From contig BCIX01000001.1 in assembly GCA_001600095.1 (NCBI GenBank), forward strand, positions 5,047,198 through 5,111,197: DNA of 64,000 nucleotides, written 5' to 3'. Of this stretch, positions 1 through 9,353 are shown one piece after another. The notes beneath the pieces were generated by a model that was not told where the DNA came from, did not search any database, and saw nothing but the letters and a program-made list of their open reading frames with translations. The stretch is from Bullera alba (Eukaryota > Basidiomycota > Tremellomycetes > Tremellales > Bulleraceae). Numbering within the stretch: the stretch's first letter is position 1; each line of letters starts with the position of its first letter. A program made the position numbers and the translations under genes.

Positions 1-968
1 GCTATCTCGACTAGGTGGCTTCAGCCATGGCTATTGATAGAATCGGTAGATGACCGTGCTTACAATATTCGTCTTGAGAGAGGCCAGTCTGGACAACCGT
101 CTCACGATTGGCGATGGAAGCGAGAGCATGAGCTGCAACTCCTCCGTGCAGATACCCGCCGCCGTACACGCGAGCAAAAGCTGCTTGCCAACCGCCAACC
201 CACCTGTTGAGGGTCATCAATTAGGTCTATGGGCGCCAGGCCGAGCAGCTTTGAGAATCAGAGGAAGGCGACCTACCAGACAGCCTGCATGTTTGGGCTA
301 AAGGCCATTCCAGTGTTGCCGTTGAAATGGCCCGACACGTCGTCCTGGTAGGATACTTCGGGCCAGGACTCGTTCGGGGATTGCTTGTAGGTCGACAAGG
401 ATACTCCATTGTGCTGCTCTACAACCATCTCTTCCTTGATTTCGAACATGTGAAATTTGGCCTTGTCCACATACTTACCAGCCTCAATCTTTCCATCAGT
501 CACGCCTTTGCCCGAGACGCCTTCCATCGCGGTCATGAGCCATTCCGCCCCGCCGTCAGAGAGAGCGATCGAGCAGAGTGCTAGAATGACTGTTATTGAT
601 GCCCGGCCTGGAGGGGCAACAAAGACTCACTCGCCAACAAAAAGCAGTCCTCAGTCACGGCTGCGGTATATCGTAAGCAGGACCCATCCTTGAGGCCAGA
701 TTTTGAGCATCGACCATCACTTACTTTGCGTCATATCCTGAAAGTTCGGTCCTCCCTCGCGATATAATGCTCGATGCGTGGAGGCATACAAGGCGTCGCC
801 GAGGTGAGTGGTATCTTCGGGAATGGGTTCAGGTTCAGCCTCTGGTGTTGGCAATCCGATTACAGCGCTTGTGCCTACATCGACCGTCAGCGCCAGAACG
901 CTGATAACGCTGGGTGGGCGATACTTACCCAGCAAAAGAACGATGACGAGGTATTCTGTCAGAATCAT
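1..968 (-). CDS. Secreted calpain-like cysteine peptidase (partial, runs off left edge)
   Basis: Read from an ATG at 968 with four spliced junctions. The N-terminus MILTEYLVIVLLLGTSAVIG looks like a classical signal peptide and is followed by a Pro/Glu-rich stretch. A later exon carries TEDCFLLATLCSIA, which fits the calpain (peptidase C2) active-site helix usually written GDCWFLAAL, so the Cys would be the nucleophile. Further on, WVGGWQAAFARVYGGGYLHG fits the calpain segment of the type 'W..L.EKAYAK..GSY..L.GG'. The His and Asn of the triad should lie downstream and are outside the window. After TGLSQDEY a GTAAGC donor (codon split) probably opens an intron leaving the window; the in-frame TAG at 11-13 would lie inside it. 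Introns read: GTAAGT...GATGTAG, GTAAGT...CCGCAG, GTGAGT...TTCTAG and GTAGGT...CAACAG. Calpains are usually cytosolic, so the leader is unusual. Assignment is by motif only. Confidence 0.6.
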
Positions 969-1335
969 GATGACCTCGCTGTGTCGTTGCGTCGAGAGCT
1001 ATACGCAGCACTTGGTAAGGCTTGAACGACTCAACAGGGGCAACTTCAAGACCTTTAGCAATTAGCGTGGCGACAATCGCGATCAATACCATCAAACTGG
1101 ATCGCAATGGGCCCAATACATCATCCTTTCATCGTGCCCACCTGAAGCTGTTGAAACCCGTAATGAACGCCCTCACCCTCGGCCCCGCTGTTTATTGTAC
1201 ACTCCATTCATGGGAGTCCCGCAACAGCTGAGGCAACGTTCCAGGTCGTTTGGCGGCCGTCAAGGGTTAGCAAGTGCGGCGCACTATGGATCACATCAGT
1301 CATTTCACGATGAAACAACAGGTCGTGCGCGGTGC
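969..1335. other. Intergenic: upstream region of the calpain-like gene
   Basis: No convincing coding sequence. It lies between the start of the calpain-like gene and the stop of the F-box-like gene, both on the minus strand, so it should hold the promoter of the former and the 3' UTR of the latter. Short ORFs here lack coding character. Confidence 0.4.
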
Positions 1336-2143
1336 TCACGTTCGCTTTGGTCGAATGTCGGTACTGGCTCGGAGTCGTCCGTCCGTCGAGGCGAGTATCG
1401 CTTTCTTGACGTATTCCCTATCGTGATTTTGCTCTTGGTACCCAACTAGGACCACCTTGTACCCGTCGTCGATAAGTCCAAACAGGGTACTGGATAGATT
1501 GTAACTGCCAGATACCGGTCTCCGAAGTATGACTATTTCCGACAGGTTTGGATAAAGAGCACGTAGGAGTGCTTTCTTGACGCCGATTCGAGCAATTGAG
1601 GTCGCTGTCACCTGGTCGCGGAGCTTGCCGGGCATGAAAAGGAAATAATTGTATGTGGCAAGCCTGGTGACGTCGGAGTATGTTGAGATGCCCTTTCGAA
1701 CGAGATTAGATACTGGATCACCGAGCTTGTCAGAGAGGGTCGTGAAATCATGATCGACTACGGTGCTGGGTCGCAAGTCTGGACATTTGGCCATATTTCG
1801 GGCGATCAACTCGGCTCGTGTAGATCCGAAGTCGTCTACGACGTCGTCGTCATCGTCAAGCAGATCATCTTTCTCCTCGGTTTCGATCCTGAGAAATTGA
1901 GCGTATGTCATATTCTTGATCTGTCGCGATGTTGGGGTTCCACTACAGGAGGAGATAGTCCACCTGCCATCCCCGGAGATACCCAAAGCAGGCAGATCCA
2001 CCTTCCGATATATATTCGGGGCGGAAGCTGCTTCGAGAAGATCGAATTACCGAGCTGATCTGGACAAGGGTCGCCATGTCGCAATGGTCGAAGATGCTTC
2101 TGAGCAGTTCCGGGCTCTCGAGCACGGTGCGGATCGCGAGCAT
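1336..2143 (-). CDS. F-box-like protein
   Basis: ATG at 2143, one 48-nt intron (donor GTAATT, acceptor GGAAG), stop at 1336-1338, giving about 253 residues. The first exon reads TVLESPELLRSIFDHCDM followed by ATLVQISS, which matches the opening of an F-box (L-P-x-E-L-hydrophobic-x-x-I-F-x-x-L/C). F-box proteins bind Skp1 and choose substrates for SCF ubiquitin ligases. The residues after the box do not form recognisable LRR or WD repeats. There is an acidic run (LLDDDDDVVDD) near residue 75, and the C-terminal half resembles the divergent recognition domains of lineage-expanded fungal F-box families. Substrate unknown. The F-box is inferred from a short motif, so function is tentative. Confidence 0.5.
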
Positions 2144-2749
2144 TTGGTTCACTCGTGATGGGGAAGCATTATTCTGATTGAGTGCATTCGAGGCTTTTCT
2201 CTGTAGGGAGTCAGTCCTGTTAAGACACCTTCGAGTACCGACTCTCACAACTCACACCTACATCCGCCACGCTGCCTTGCGTTCGTGGTCTGAGCGTTGG
2301 AGCCATGGCTGGACCACCAGGCTCCCGGCGTCACACATTCCTTTCACCGAGTAAGTTACCTTTGTTCGATGCGTGCGGTGCTGGATCGCTCAGCAGCTGC
2401 TTCACCCTCCCCAGCTGATACGCGTCACTTGCTCGCAAAAAATGATCGAGAACTTCTCCAAAGCCACTGCGGCGCTGACGATTGCCAAGCCGACGCGTCT
2501 GTTGACGGAATCAATTTCTGAAAATGGGCAACAACACGCAGAAAAGACCATCATCGATCTCGTCGATACTTTCACCGCCGTCTTCTTCTCTACATATTCT
2601 CGCTCTCAGATCCTTTTGATAACTCTTCGTTCAGTCAGGCCTGGTGCCACACATTCTCTTGATCTTATCACAGTCCTTGACGGACTAGTCGTTTCGCCAC
2701 AGTACACCTTTTTGCCTCGACCTAAAAAAAGAAATACCGGTACACCATC
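2144..2749. promoter_or_regulatory. Divergent intergenic region
   Basis: Lies between the minus-strand F-box-like gene and the plus-strand membrane-protein gene. It has pyrimidine-rich stretches around 2560-2640 and an A-run just before the plus-strand ATG (about 2725-2735), as expected of a fungal promoter and 5' UTR. An ATG-started frame from 2427 stays open across it into the next gene, but its composition is not convincing. Confidence 0.35.
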
Positions 2750-3445
2750 ATGCCCGGCTCCACATCACCATTCTGCCCGGCCACGCCTAGATTGTCGTCG
2801 TTGCCAAAAGTCATCATCACACCTTGTACCCCTTCGCCAATGTTCGAGCTGTCTCAGTCCCGCTCCTCATTCCCCGACTGGACCGAATCATCCTCAAGTT
2901 CGAGTCCGCGGCCGAGTTCGAGTCAGCAGCGGAGATCATCGAGTATTTCCACTCGTTCCGACGCCATCCAAGTTGGGGATTACCACGGCGCCCACGCACA
3001 ATCAAGAAGACGACCATCTTGCTCGTCCGACTTTCTGCAATTGCCTAGAAAGCAATCAACAAGGAGAACCCGGGATGGCCAAAGCGAGAGTCGCTCTTGT
3101 ACGATGACGAAATTATCCTCTCCAGCATTCACAATATGTTTTATCGCTCTGGCCGCTCTACTCCTCCTGAGCTCCACGATGAGCATGTTCAAGTTATCAT
3201 CGCATTATCAGCCCACCGAAGCCGATCAATACTCTACGACCCGACTACGGCCCTCGTACTCCCCTTACTCCTCACGCAGAGCGCAGAAACTCGGCCGGAC
3301 CCAGGATCTGAAAAGCCCATTGGAGGAGATGAAGAGGAGGACGGAGATCGTTCAGGGAGAATGTACGATAGGACAGCCGAGTGACAATGATCGCAGCTAC
3401 AGACTGCCAGGCGCGGACGCTTGGGAGGTTTGGGACTTTCAATAA
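2750..3445 (+). CDS. Serine-rich single-pass membrane protein, unrecognised
   Basis: Uninterrupted ATG-to-stop frame of 231 codons; the ATG follows CACCATC, a reasonable start context. Residues about 30-70 are Ser/Pro-rich with several basic clusters. A hydrophobic helix, AFTICFIALAALLLLSSTMS, sits near residues 124-144 and suggests a type II membrane anchor with a cytosolic Ser-rich N-terminus. The C-terminal part is polar and contains two Cys/Gly-bearing segments. No family recognised. The alternative frame at 2809-3384 also looks coding (for example FESAAEFESAAEIIEYFHSF) but has a TAG at 3046-3048 and no obvious ATG, so the frame choice is not settled. An intron could reconcile parts of both. 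Confidence 0.45.
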   Translation: MPGSTSPFCPATPRLSSLPKVIITPCTPSPMFELSQSRSSFPDWTESSSSSSPRPSSSQQRRSSSISTRSDAIQVGDYHGAHAQSRRRPSCSSDFLQLPRKQSTRRTRDGQSESRSCTMTKLSSPAFTICFIALAALLLLSSTMSMFKLSSHYQPTEADQYSTTRLRPSYSPYSSRRAQKLGRTQDLKSPLEEMKRRTEIVQGECTIGQPSDNDRSYRLPGADAWEVWDFQ

Positions 3446-3558
3446 GGGCGGATGAGAAGCTCATACACCGAGATTCTGGCATCTTGGGATGCGGGGTGGA
3501 TCATAGATCAGGTCGTTGTACAGTACATGCACGGGACATTACACATGACGCAGCACTA

Positions 3559-6500
3559 TCAAGCTGCTACAGCAACTCCTCGTCCTGGTTGCAATAAACC
3601 CTGCTGCTTCGACCCAATTTGGCCAGCAGTGTCATTGTCCCCTTTGCCCTGCTTGCACACTGGGCACTTGCCGACTCTGACCCTGACGCTGGCCGCGAAG
3701 GAGAGCTTGCTGCCCAGCTCCCTCCTTCTCGACTTGATCTTGTCCCCGGACCCTAGAAGATGATTCACAGATTGATTGTCTTGGCGACTGGGCAGCTCAA
3801 TGTCGTCGTTCAGGAGTGCACAGCTAGCGTGAACCGTATGCCGACAGAGGTAGACCAGTACCAAGGTCGACGACGTGGTGTCTGATGGCCCGGGCTTGAA
3901 GGCTTCGTTGTGACAGACGGCACATACGCTTTGTGCTGCAAACATCATGAGCCTCGATCGCAGAGTCTCGGTATATCGTATATCACTCACGGGATCCTTG
4001 TACACATCCGACTTGCCCTTTCTGCAGTCTGGACGCCAAGCCGGCGCAGTCTCCACTGAGGATCCGATTGCAGCCCTCGGATAGAGATACCTTCCAGGCC
4101 GGAGTCAGCTGATTTTGTCCTTACGAATCCGATCACTCACCTGTAGGTTTGACGCCTGGACGATTTTGATCAAAGCCGCTTTCAGACCTGGAATTTCCAT
4201 CCCATCCCTGATCCTACTTATCAACCTGATCGGATTGATCTCCGCCCCAACGTGCTCGAGCAGTGTGCGGATGAAGTCTGTGGGCGTAATGAGCCATACT
4301 CGTAAAGACACAATCGTCCAGACTCACCTGGTCTGGTTTCGGAATACTCGAGCAAGTCTTCCCACAAGTCTTCATCGGCTTGTTCCCGCGCGAAATCGAT
4401 AGCCTAAGTAGTATTAGCACCTGCTTCTAGCCGCTCGACTCTCACGTACCATCTGGACATCGCCCAATCGCTGGATGATCAACATGAGAGCCTGACGATT
4501 ATTGCCCATCCGCCCAAGGAGGAAGACCATCTCCGGTACTAGATCATGGTCTTTACAGGTATTGTACGCCTAGGGAAAGTCAGCACCACTGAGTATTGCG
4601 TTACCGCCGGCCCACCTTTTCAAGATCATACATGTTGCTTGCCCGCAAGAATGGCATCAACTCTCCTGCTTTGTAAGTCGCCGCGAGATCGATCTAAAGC
4701 CGATCAGTATACAGCTTGCAACGCGTTTAGTTGCCGACTCACATATCTATCGCTATAAGGGAAGCTGAGTGGAGCATCCTTCGCGAATATGCCCTGGAGA
4801 TATCGCAACAGGAATTCCGGTTTCCGTTCAAGCTGCCGAACAACCCGCTCAATCTGCCAAACCGAATCAGCGCCAAGTGTGCCCGATCTAGCATCGGCAT
4901 GACTTACAGGTATCGAATCAGTGTGATCGACCAGCAATTTGATGGCCGCACCATCCTGTTTCGACTCGTCATCGAGCTCTACAAGGAGTACCGCTTGATC
5001 CTGGACATCGGCGAACAAGCTGTATTCCCGAACCAAGTCGAAGACCCGCGGCTGGCGCAGACGTAAGAAGTATGGTAGAGCCTTGCCGGGCTGTTGATTC
5101 GTCAAATATCTAAGAGTACCGTCAGCCTAGACCTCAGACGATCACGTTCACCGTCACTCACAGCTCGCCCATCGACTCGATCAGAAGTGGGTCCTCGTCA
5201 CTCGCTCGCAACTCCCCCTGAATGGTCTCCGCCGCGCCCTCGATATTGTAAATTCCCCGTGGCCACGCTCTGATTACTCGCAGTAATAGCTAGACGGGAT
5301 CAGTCGAAGCCAGTAACACTGACCAGAACACTCACCTCTTTATCGTGGAGGAGCAGGTGCGACAAGACCGTCATATATGTCTCCTTCTCCAGAACGGGCT
5401 CCTTGGTCGGTATCTCGTTGACCAGAACCTGAAGTTGCGAGATCAGGATTTGACAGCCGCAGGATCACGGAGAACACTCACCTTCAGCTGATCATGTCGG
5501 ATGAATTCCTCAATACACTCTCTCCAAGAGGCAGTGTCCCGCTGGAAGACCTTGGCAGCAAGACCTGCGGCTCTTTCAAATTCATCTGCGCTCGCATTAG
5601 CTCTACAAACGAAGTTCGCTTTTCAGAGCCGAAACACTTACCTCGATGAACCAGATGCTTCATGTACTTTCTCCCGATCGCCTGTATATCCAGTGCACCC
5701 CCGTGTTTCTGCTTGAACACTTCTGCGGCGGCCAGCGCTTCTTCGTACCTCTCCTGATCGACCAACCATTCGATATGATCCGCTTCGTCTCGCGGTCTTA
5801 CCACAATGATGTCCGATGGGCTGACCACGAAGAACGACAGGTCATCTGTACCGCCTCCCCGGACCGTATTTGGCTTAGGGGACGTCGAAGTGGGTACAGG
5901 TATAGGTGCTGCAGCCAATGTATAGTCGTTACAGCCGTACAGATGGAAGTTCTGTAGACTCAAAGCGTCTGCGGAGATCTCTTCGCCTTTATCGATGATC
6001 CGCAATTCGGGTCGATTGGCCGCTTTCCTCTTTTGTTCCTGCGGATTGTCCGTAGCTTCGTTGTCGAAAGTATACGAGTCGGGGGGTACGTACGCTAGTA
6101 CGAGGAACGAAGTCGGACCATAGGTCGCTATCCCCGAGATCATACAGTCTACCTGGAATATACTGGTCAATTCCACTGTGAGTGCCGGTAATCCAGTATT
6201 TTGTGACGTCTTGCCCCGGGCGCGGATCCTGACGACTTTGATGTAGTCGGCCCAAGCGATGACCAGGGTGTGATCGTCTTTCCAGATCATAGAGCATTTG
6301 AACAACTCTGCCCTGGGCGCATGGGCCCCGCGGTCGATATAACCGATTCTTTGGCCGGTCGTCGTGTCATACAGCTTGACACCCTGCACCGAGTCAGTAT
6401 GAACAACAGGCATTATGTCAAGTTGACGAGGCGTGAGAGGAGCTATCACCCACTGTATCGTTTGCCCAGGCTATTATGTTGTTTCTCCACTCCACGGCCC

Positions 6501-7489
6501 AAATAGGACCCTCCCCCGAATGCAGCACCTGCTCTTTGTAGCCCAACCAACCTTTCTCCTGCAGGATGAGGTTCCCCGCCATACCTCCACAGACAAACGA
6601 CCTCGATGTCTTCTTCCCGAACCCGGGCTCCAAGGCCAGCGCCCTCATTGGCCGTTTATAGTCGAAGGCGTATGATTCGGTAGAGGTGAATGAGTGAATG
6701 ACCACTCGGCCTGAATAAAGGGTCAGTTCTATGACCGAGAACAGAGATATACCAATCACCTTCCACACTGGCAGTAGCGATGAAGTCGCTCTCTTCGTCT
6801 ATACGCAAGCAGGTCACACTCGCGGCGTGAGGCCGAAATGAGTTGATCTTAATGCCTTCGTGAGAAACGACGTGCACCATGCCCATATGTGTGCCGACGG
6901 CCTGCCAACGGTCAGACCACATGAATAAGGGGCTATATGCTGCTCACAATCATCCTAGATCCCACTTCGATAGTGGACGCCGTGTCCTTGGCCAGTATCT
7001 CAGGCATCTTGCCTTTCATCTTGCTATACTTGAGGGTTCTGAGGAGTATTAGCACACTTGGGTATCTCGAGCTACTCGGACTCACGGCTCTTCTTCCTCC
7101 TCATCGCCTTCATCGCCTTCATCGTCATCATCGTCCTCCTCTTCCTCCTCGTCTTCCTCTTCATCGTCTCCACCTTCAGCGCCGTCACCGGCATCATCCT
7201 CATCAGGCCCATCATCGTCTCCGTCCTCAGACTCTTCGCTCCTTACGCTCGCAGCAGCAACACCGATATTATCCCCTGTATGTCGTGGTGATCTTACGAA
7301 CCTCCTATCGGAGCTTGAGTCGTCCTTGGTGGGATTTGCACTGCGTTCACCATTGCGTTGCGGTGATTTGCCTTTCCTACTCTCGACACGGCTGTGTGAT
7401 GACGCGGTGGAAGCGCTTGATATCGAAGGCGAGCGAGAGGGTCCTGCCCCTGGTGTCTGCGTCGAGTCAGCCAGGATTCCGCCCTCCAT
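3559..7489 (-). CDS. VPS41: HOPS complex subunit VPS41
   Basis: Vacuolar protein sorting protein 41, the HOPS-specific subunit that tethers Rab7/Ypt7 membranes and AP-3 vesicles to the vacuole. ATG at 7489. The first exon has a Ser-rich head and a long Asp/Glu tract (about residues 85-135) ending EEEEEP. The next exons read WSDRWQAVGTHMGMVHVVSH and SVTCLRIDEESDFIATASVEG, the start of the WD40-like beta-propeller, exactly as in Vps41 orthologues. A middle segment DEADHIEWLVDQERYEEALA begins the alpha-solenoid with clathrin-type repeats. The C-terminal exon carries a RING-H2 finger: CAVC near the start, then LCRHTVHASC and CPVCK. Stop at 3559. There are many short introns. Its divergent neighbour at 7869 shares the intergenic region. 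The annotation is firm; exact exon borders in the solenoid were not all checked. Confidence 0.93.
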
Positions 7490-7612
7490 AGTGATTTGTG
7501 CTTGTAGCTAAGCAGTGAAGGCTATCAAGCAAGCTATGAGCTAGCCAGCCGTAGATGTTGTTGCTCTGTCACAAGCTGGTCATAACCGTTGACTTGGTCA
7601 TGGACCGGCTAC

Positions 7613-7629
7613 CACGTGGCTTTCACGTG
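7613..7629. promoter_or_regulatory. Paired CACGTG E-boxes
   Basis: Two perfect palindromic CACGTG hexamers at 7613-7618 and 7624-7629, start-to-start 11 bp (about one helical turn). CACGTG is the binding core of fungal bHLH factors such as Cbf1, Pho4 and SREBP-like proteins. Occupancy is inference. Confidence 0.45.
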
Positions 7630-7645
7630 GTTCACTCTTCCTTTC

Positions 7646-7653
7646 TTACGTCA
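7646..7653. promoter_or_regulatory. TTACGTCA bZIP (ATF/CREB-like) site
   Basis: The 8-mer TTACGTCA lies 16 bp after the second E-box. It matches the consensus of fungal ATF/CREB-type bZIP factors. Seen in sequence; function inferred. Confidence 0.4.
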
Positions 7654-7868
7654 TTTTGCCAGAACAATCTCGGGTGATCGGGAAATCTGTTACCCGCGGA
7701 AGTCGTCGACATGGACGGCGACGGTGACAAGATAAAGAACAACAAACGATCGTCGTCTAATGTTCCCCAGCTCACACGACACATTCACATCAGCATAATA
7801 GCAAGGGATCAGAGGACGAGAAGATCGATCAACAGATTGAAACAGCTCAAGAGCAATACCACCACACC

Positions 7869-9275
7869 ATGGCTATGGCAATGCCAACAGCGGCCCCATC
7901 GTGTCCCTCGGCCGCGTTCTCCAGTCCAGTAGCGCCAACCGACCTACACTCCCGAAAGAGACACGCTGAGGGGTACCCTCTCCCTGAACACAGCCTTGGT
8001 CATGAGGAGAAGCGACGTCGACCAAACTTGGCCAACGTATTATCCGGCCTGTCGATATCTCAGCAGCAGCAACTACAGCAGAATCAAAATCAGCAATGGC
8101 AAGACCCCTCCGGGCCGATCAATCACGACAAGGTGGCATTTGGAGATAGGGCAGCGGTAGTGGAAGATGAGGATGAGGATGATACTCTACCCAGGAGGGA
8201 CATCGCCGTAGAAGAGATCCACACTCGTCGGAATGGTTTCAACCGCACGTCCACCTCTTCATCCGCCTCATCCTCCACCTCTGCAGACGACTCGGATGGT
8301 ACTTTCCTCGACAGCGATTCTCGACGGCGAAGGGACTGGCGAAGAAGAATGTCCAAGTCGGCGAAACGATCGGCTCAACAAGCCGACTCTATCGAACAAC
8401 CCGACGAGGACGAGGACGAGTTGTTCCCTCAGCCCTACCCCTTCGACAATGCGGGCGAAGGAGTCGAGGTGGAATACATCGACGATTTGCCCCCTCTGCG
8501 GACATTGAAACGAAGAGACACCGAGCCAGATGATAATGAGGGAGAGGAGATGGACAGGGGAAGGCGCCGGAAGCGATCTAGAGCTTTCAGTGGGGATGTC
8601 GATATGGATGCGGATGTGGACCAGGATTTGGACGACGATATCGAGGAGATCCCAAGGATATCCCAACACAGCTCTCGACCGATTAAATCGAGAAGACGGA
8701 CGCAATGGCATGAGCCGGAGAAAGACAGTGAGTCGATAAGAGTACATGATCGCAATTTTGAGCAGCAATTGACTGGAACTGCAGGAATCGTGATCACATC
8801 ACTCGGTTCACCGAATTCATCCCGCTCAGCATCATCTTCCCGATCCGCATCACCTTCCAATGACGATCGATATCTTTCACAGCCAGGAACCCAAGGTTTC
8901 ACACTATCCCCCTCGCTGCTCACCCATCTGCTCAAACAGCAGAAACAGCATTTCCCTCACTACCCACCCCAACAAGCGCTGGAGAAGGGGTTGATATTGT
9001 ACAAATCGCCTCCGGTCCCCGCAGAACTGTTCAACCACCCGGATATAGTAAAGAACTGGCAGGGATCGCCTCCCATCTTCCCATACGGTGCTGCTTCGCA
9101 GGAGACCGACCCCAGCCGATTCGAGGAGATCAACGACGAGGCTGTCGATCAGAGTGGATCCGAGACCATGGGGCAGTTCAGCTTTGGCGGTCCAGACGAG
9201 GGTCGCACGGCTAGCGAAGACATGCCGATGGATATGGCAGACGTGGATATGGACGATGGTATGGATATCGAGTAA
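7869..9275 (+). CDS. Acidic, low-complexity nuclear-type protein, unrecognised
   Basis: Single-exon frame of 468 residues starting MAMAMPTAAP; the ATG was chosen as first in frame after an A-rich leader. It has basic nuclear-localisation-like clusters (RKRHAEG, EEKRRRPN near residues 29-50, and SRRRRDWRRR later), a Gln-rich run, Ser-rich stretches and repeated Asp/Glu blocks. The C-terminal third is better ordered: LSPSLLTHLLKQQKQHFPHY followed by ALEKGLILYKSP, probably the conserved core. It ends with a Met/Asp-rich tail (repeats of the type DMADVDMDDGMD). No domain recognised. The composition suggests a chromatin or transcription-associated protein, which is inference only. It shares its promoter region with VPS41. 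Confidence 0.75.
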   Translation: MAMAMPTAAPSCPSAAFSSPVAPTDLHSRKRHAEGYPLPEHSLGHEEKRRRPNLANVLSGLSISQQQQLQQNQNQQWQDPSGPINHDKVAFGDRAAVVEDEDEDDTLPRRDIAVEEIHTRRNGFNRTSTSSSASSSTSADDSDGTFLDSDSRRRRDWRRRMSKSAKRSAQQADSIEQPDEDEDELFPQPYPFDNAGEGVEVEYIDDLPPLRTLKRRDTEPDDNEGEEMDRGRRRKRSRAFSGDVDMDADVDQDLDDDIEEIPRISQHSSRPIKSRRRTQWHEPEKDSESIRVHDRNFEQQLTGTAGIVITSLGSPNSSRSASSSRSASPSNDDRYLSQPGTQGFTLSPSLLTHLLKQQKQHFPHYPPQQALEKGLILYKSPPVPAELFNHPDIVKNWQGSPPIFPYGAASQETDPSRFEEINDEAVDQSGSETMGQFSFGGPDEGRTASEDMPMDMADVDMDDGMDIE

Positions 9276-9353
9276 GGCGCGACCGAAAGCAAGCTAGCTG
9301 TAACAGTTGTAAAGTACGGCATCTATCATCAATGCATAAGAGCAAAGGCTCTA

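Larger units (their letters stand above)
7490..7868. promoter_or_regulatory. Divergent promoter region between VPS41 and the 7869 gene
   Basis: About 380 bp with no gene. It holds two CACGTG boxes and one TTACGTCA element listed separately, and an A-rich stretch before the plus-strand ATG. Both flanking genes could be driven from it. Confidence 0.5.

Noticed and set aside
2373..3107. 244-codon plus-strand frame upstream of and overlapping the membrane-protein gene
   Set aside because: Covers promoter-like CT-rich sequence, is rich in Pro/His/Arg from out-of-frame reading, and has no ordered segment.
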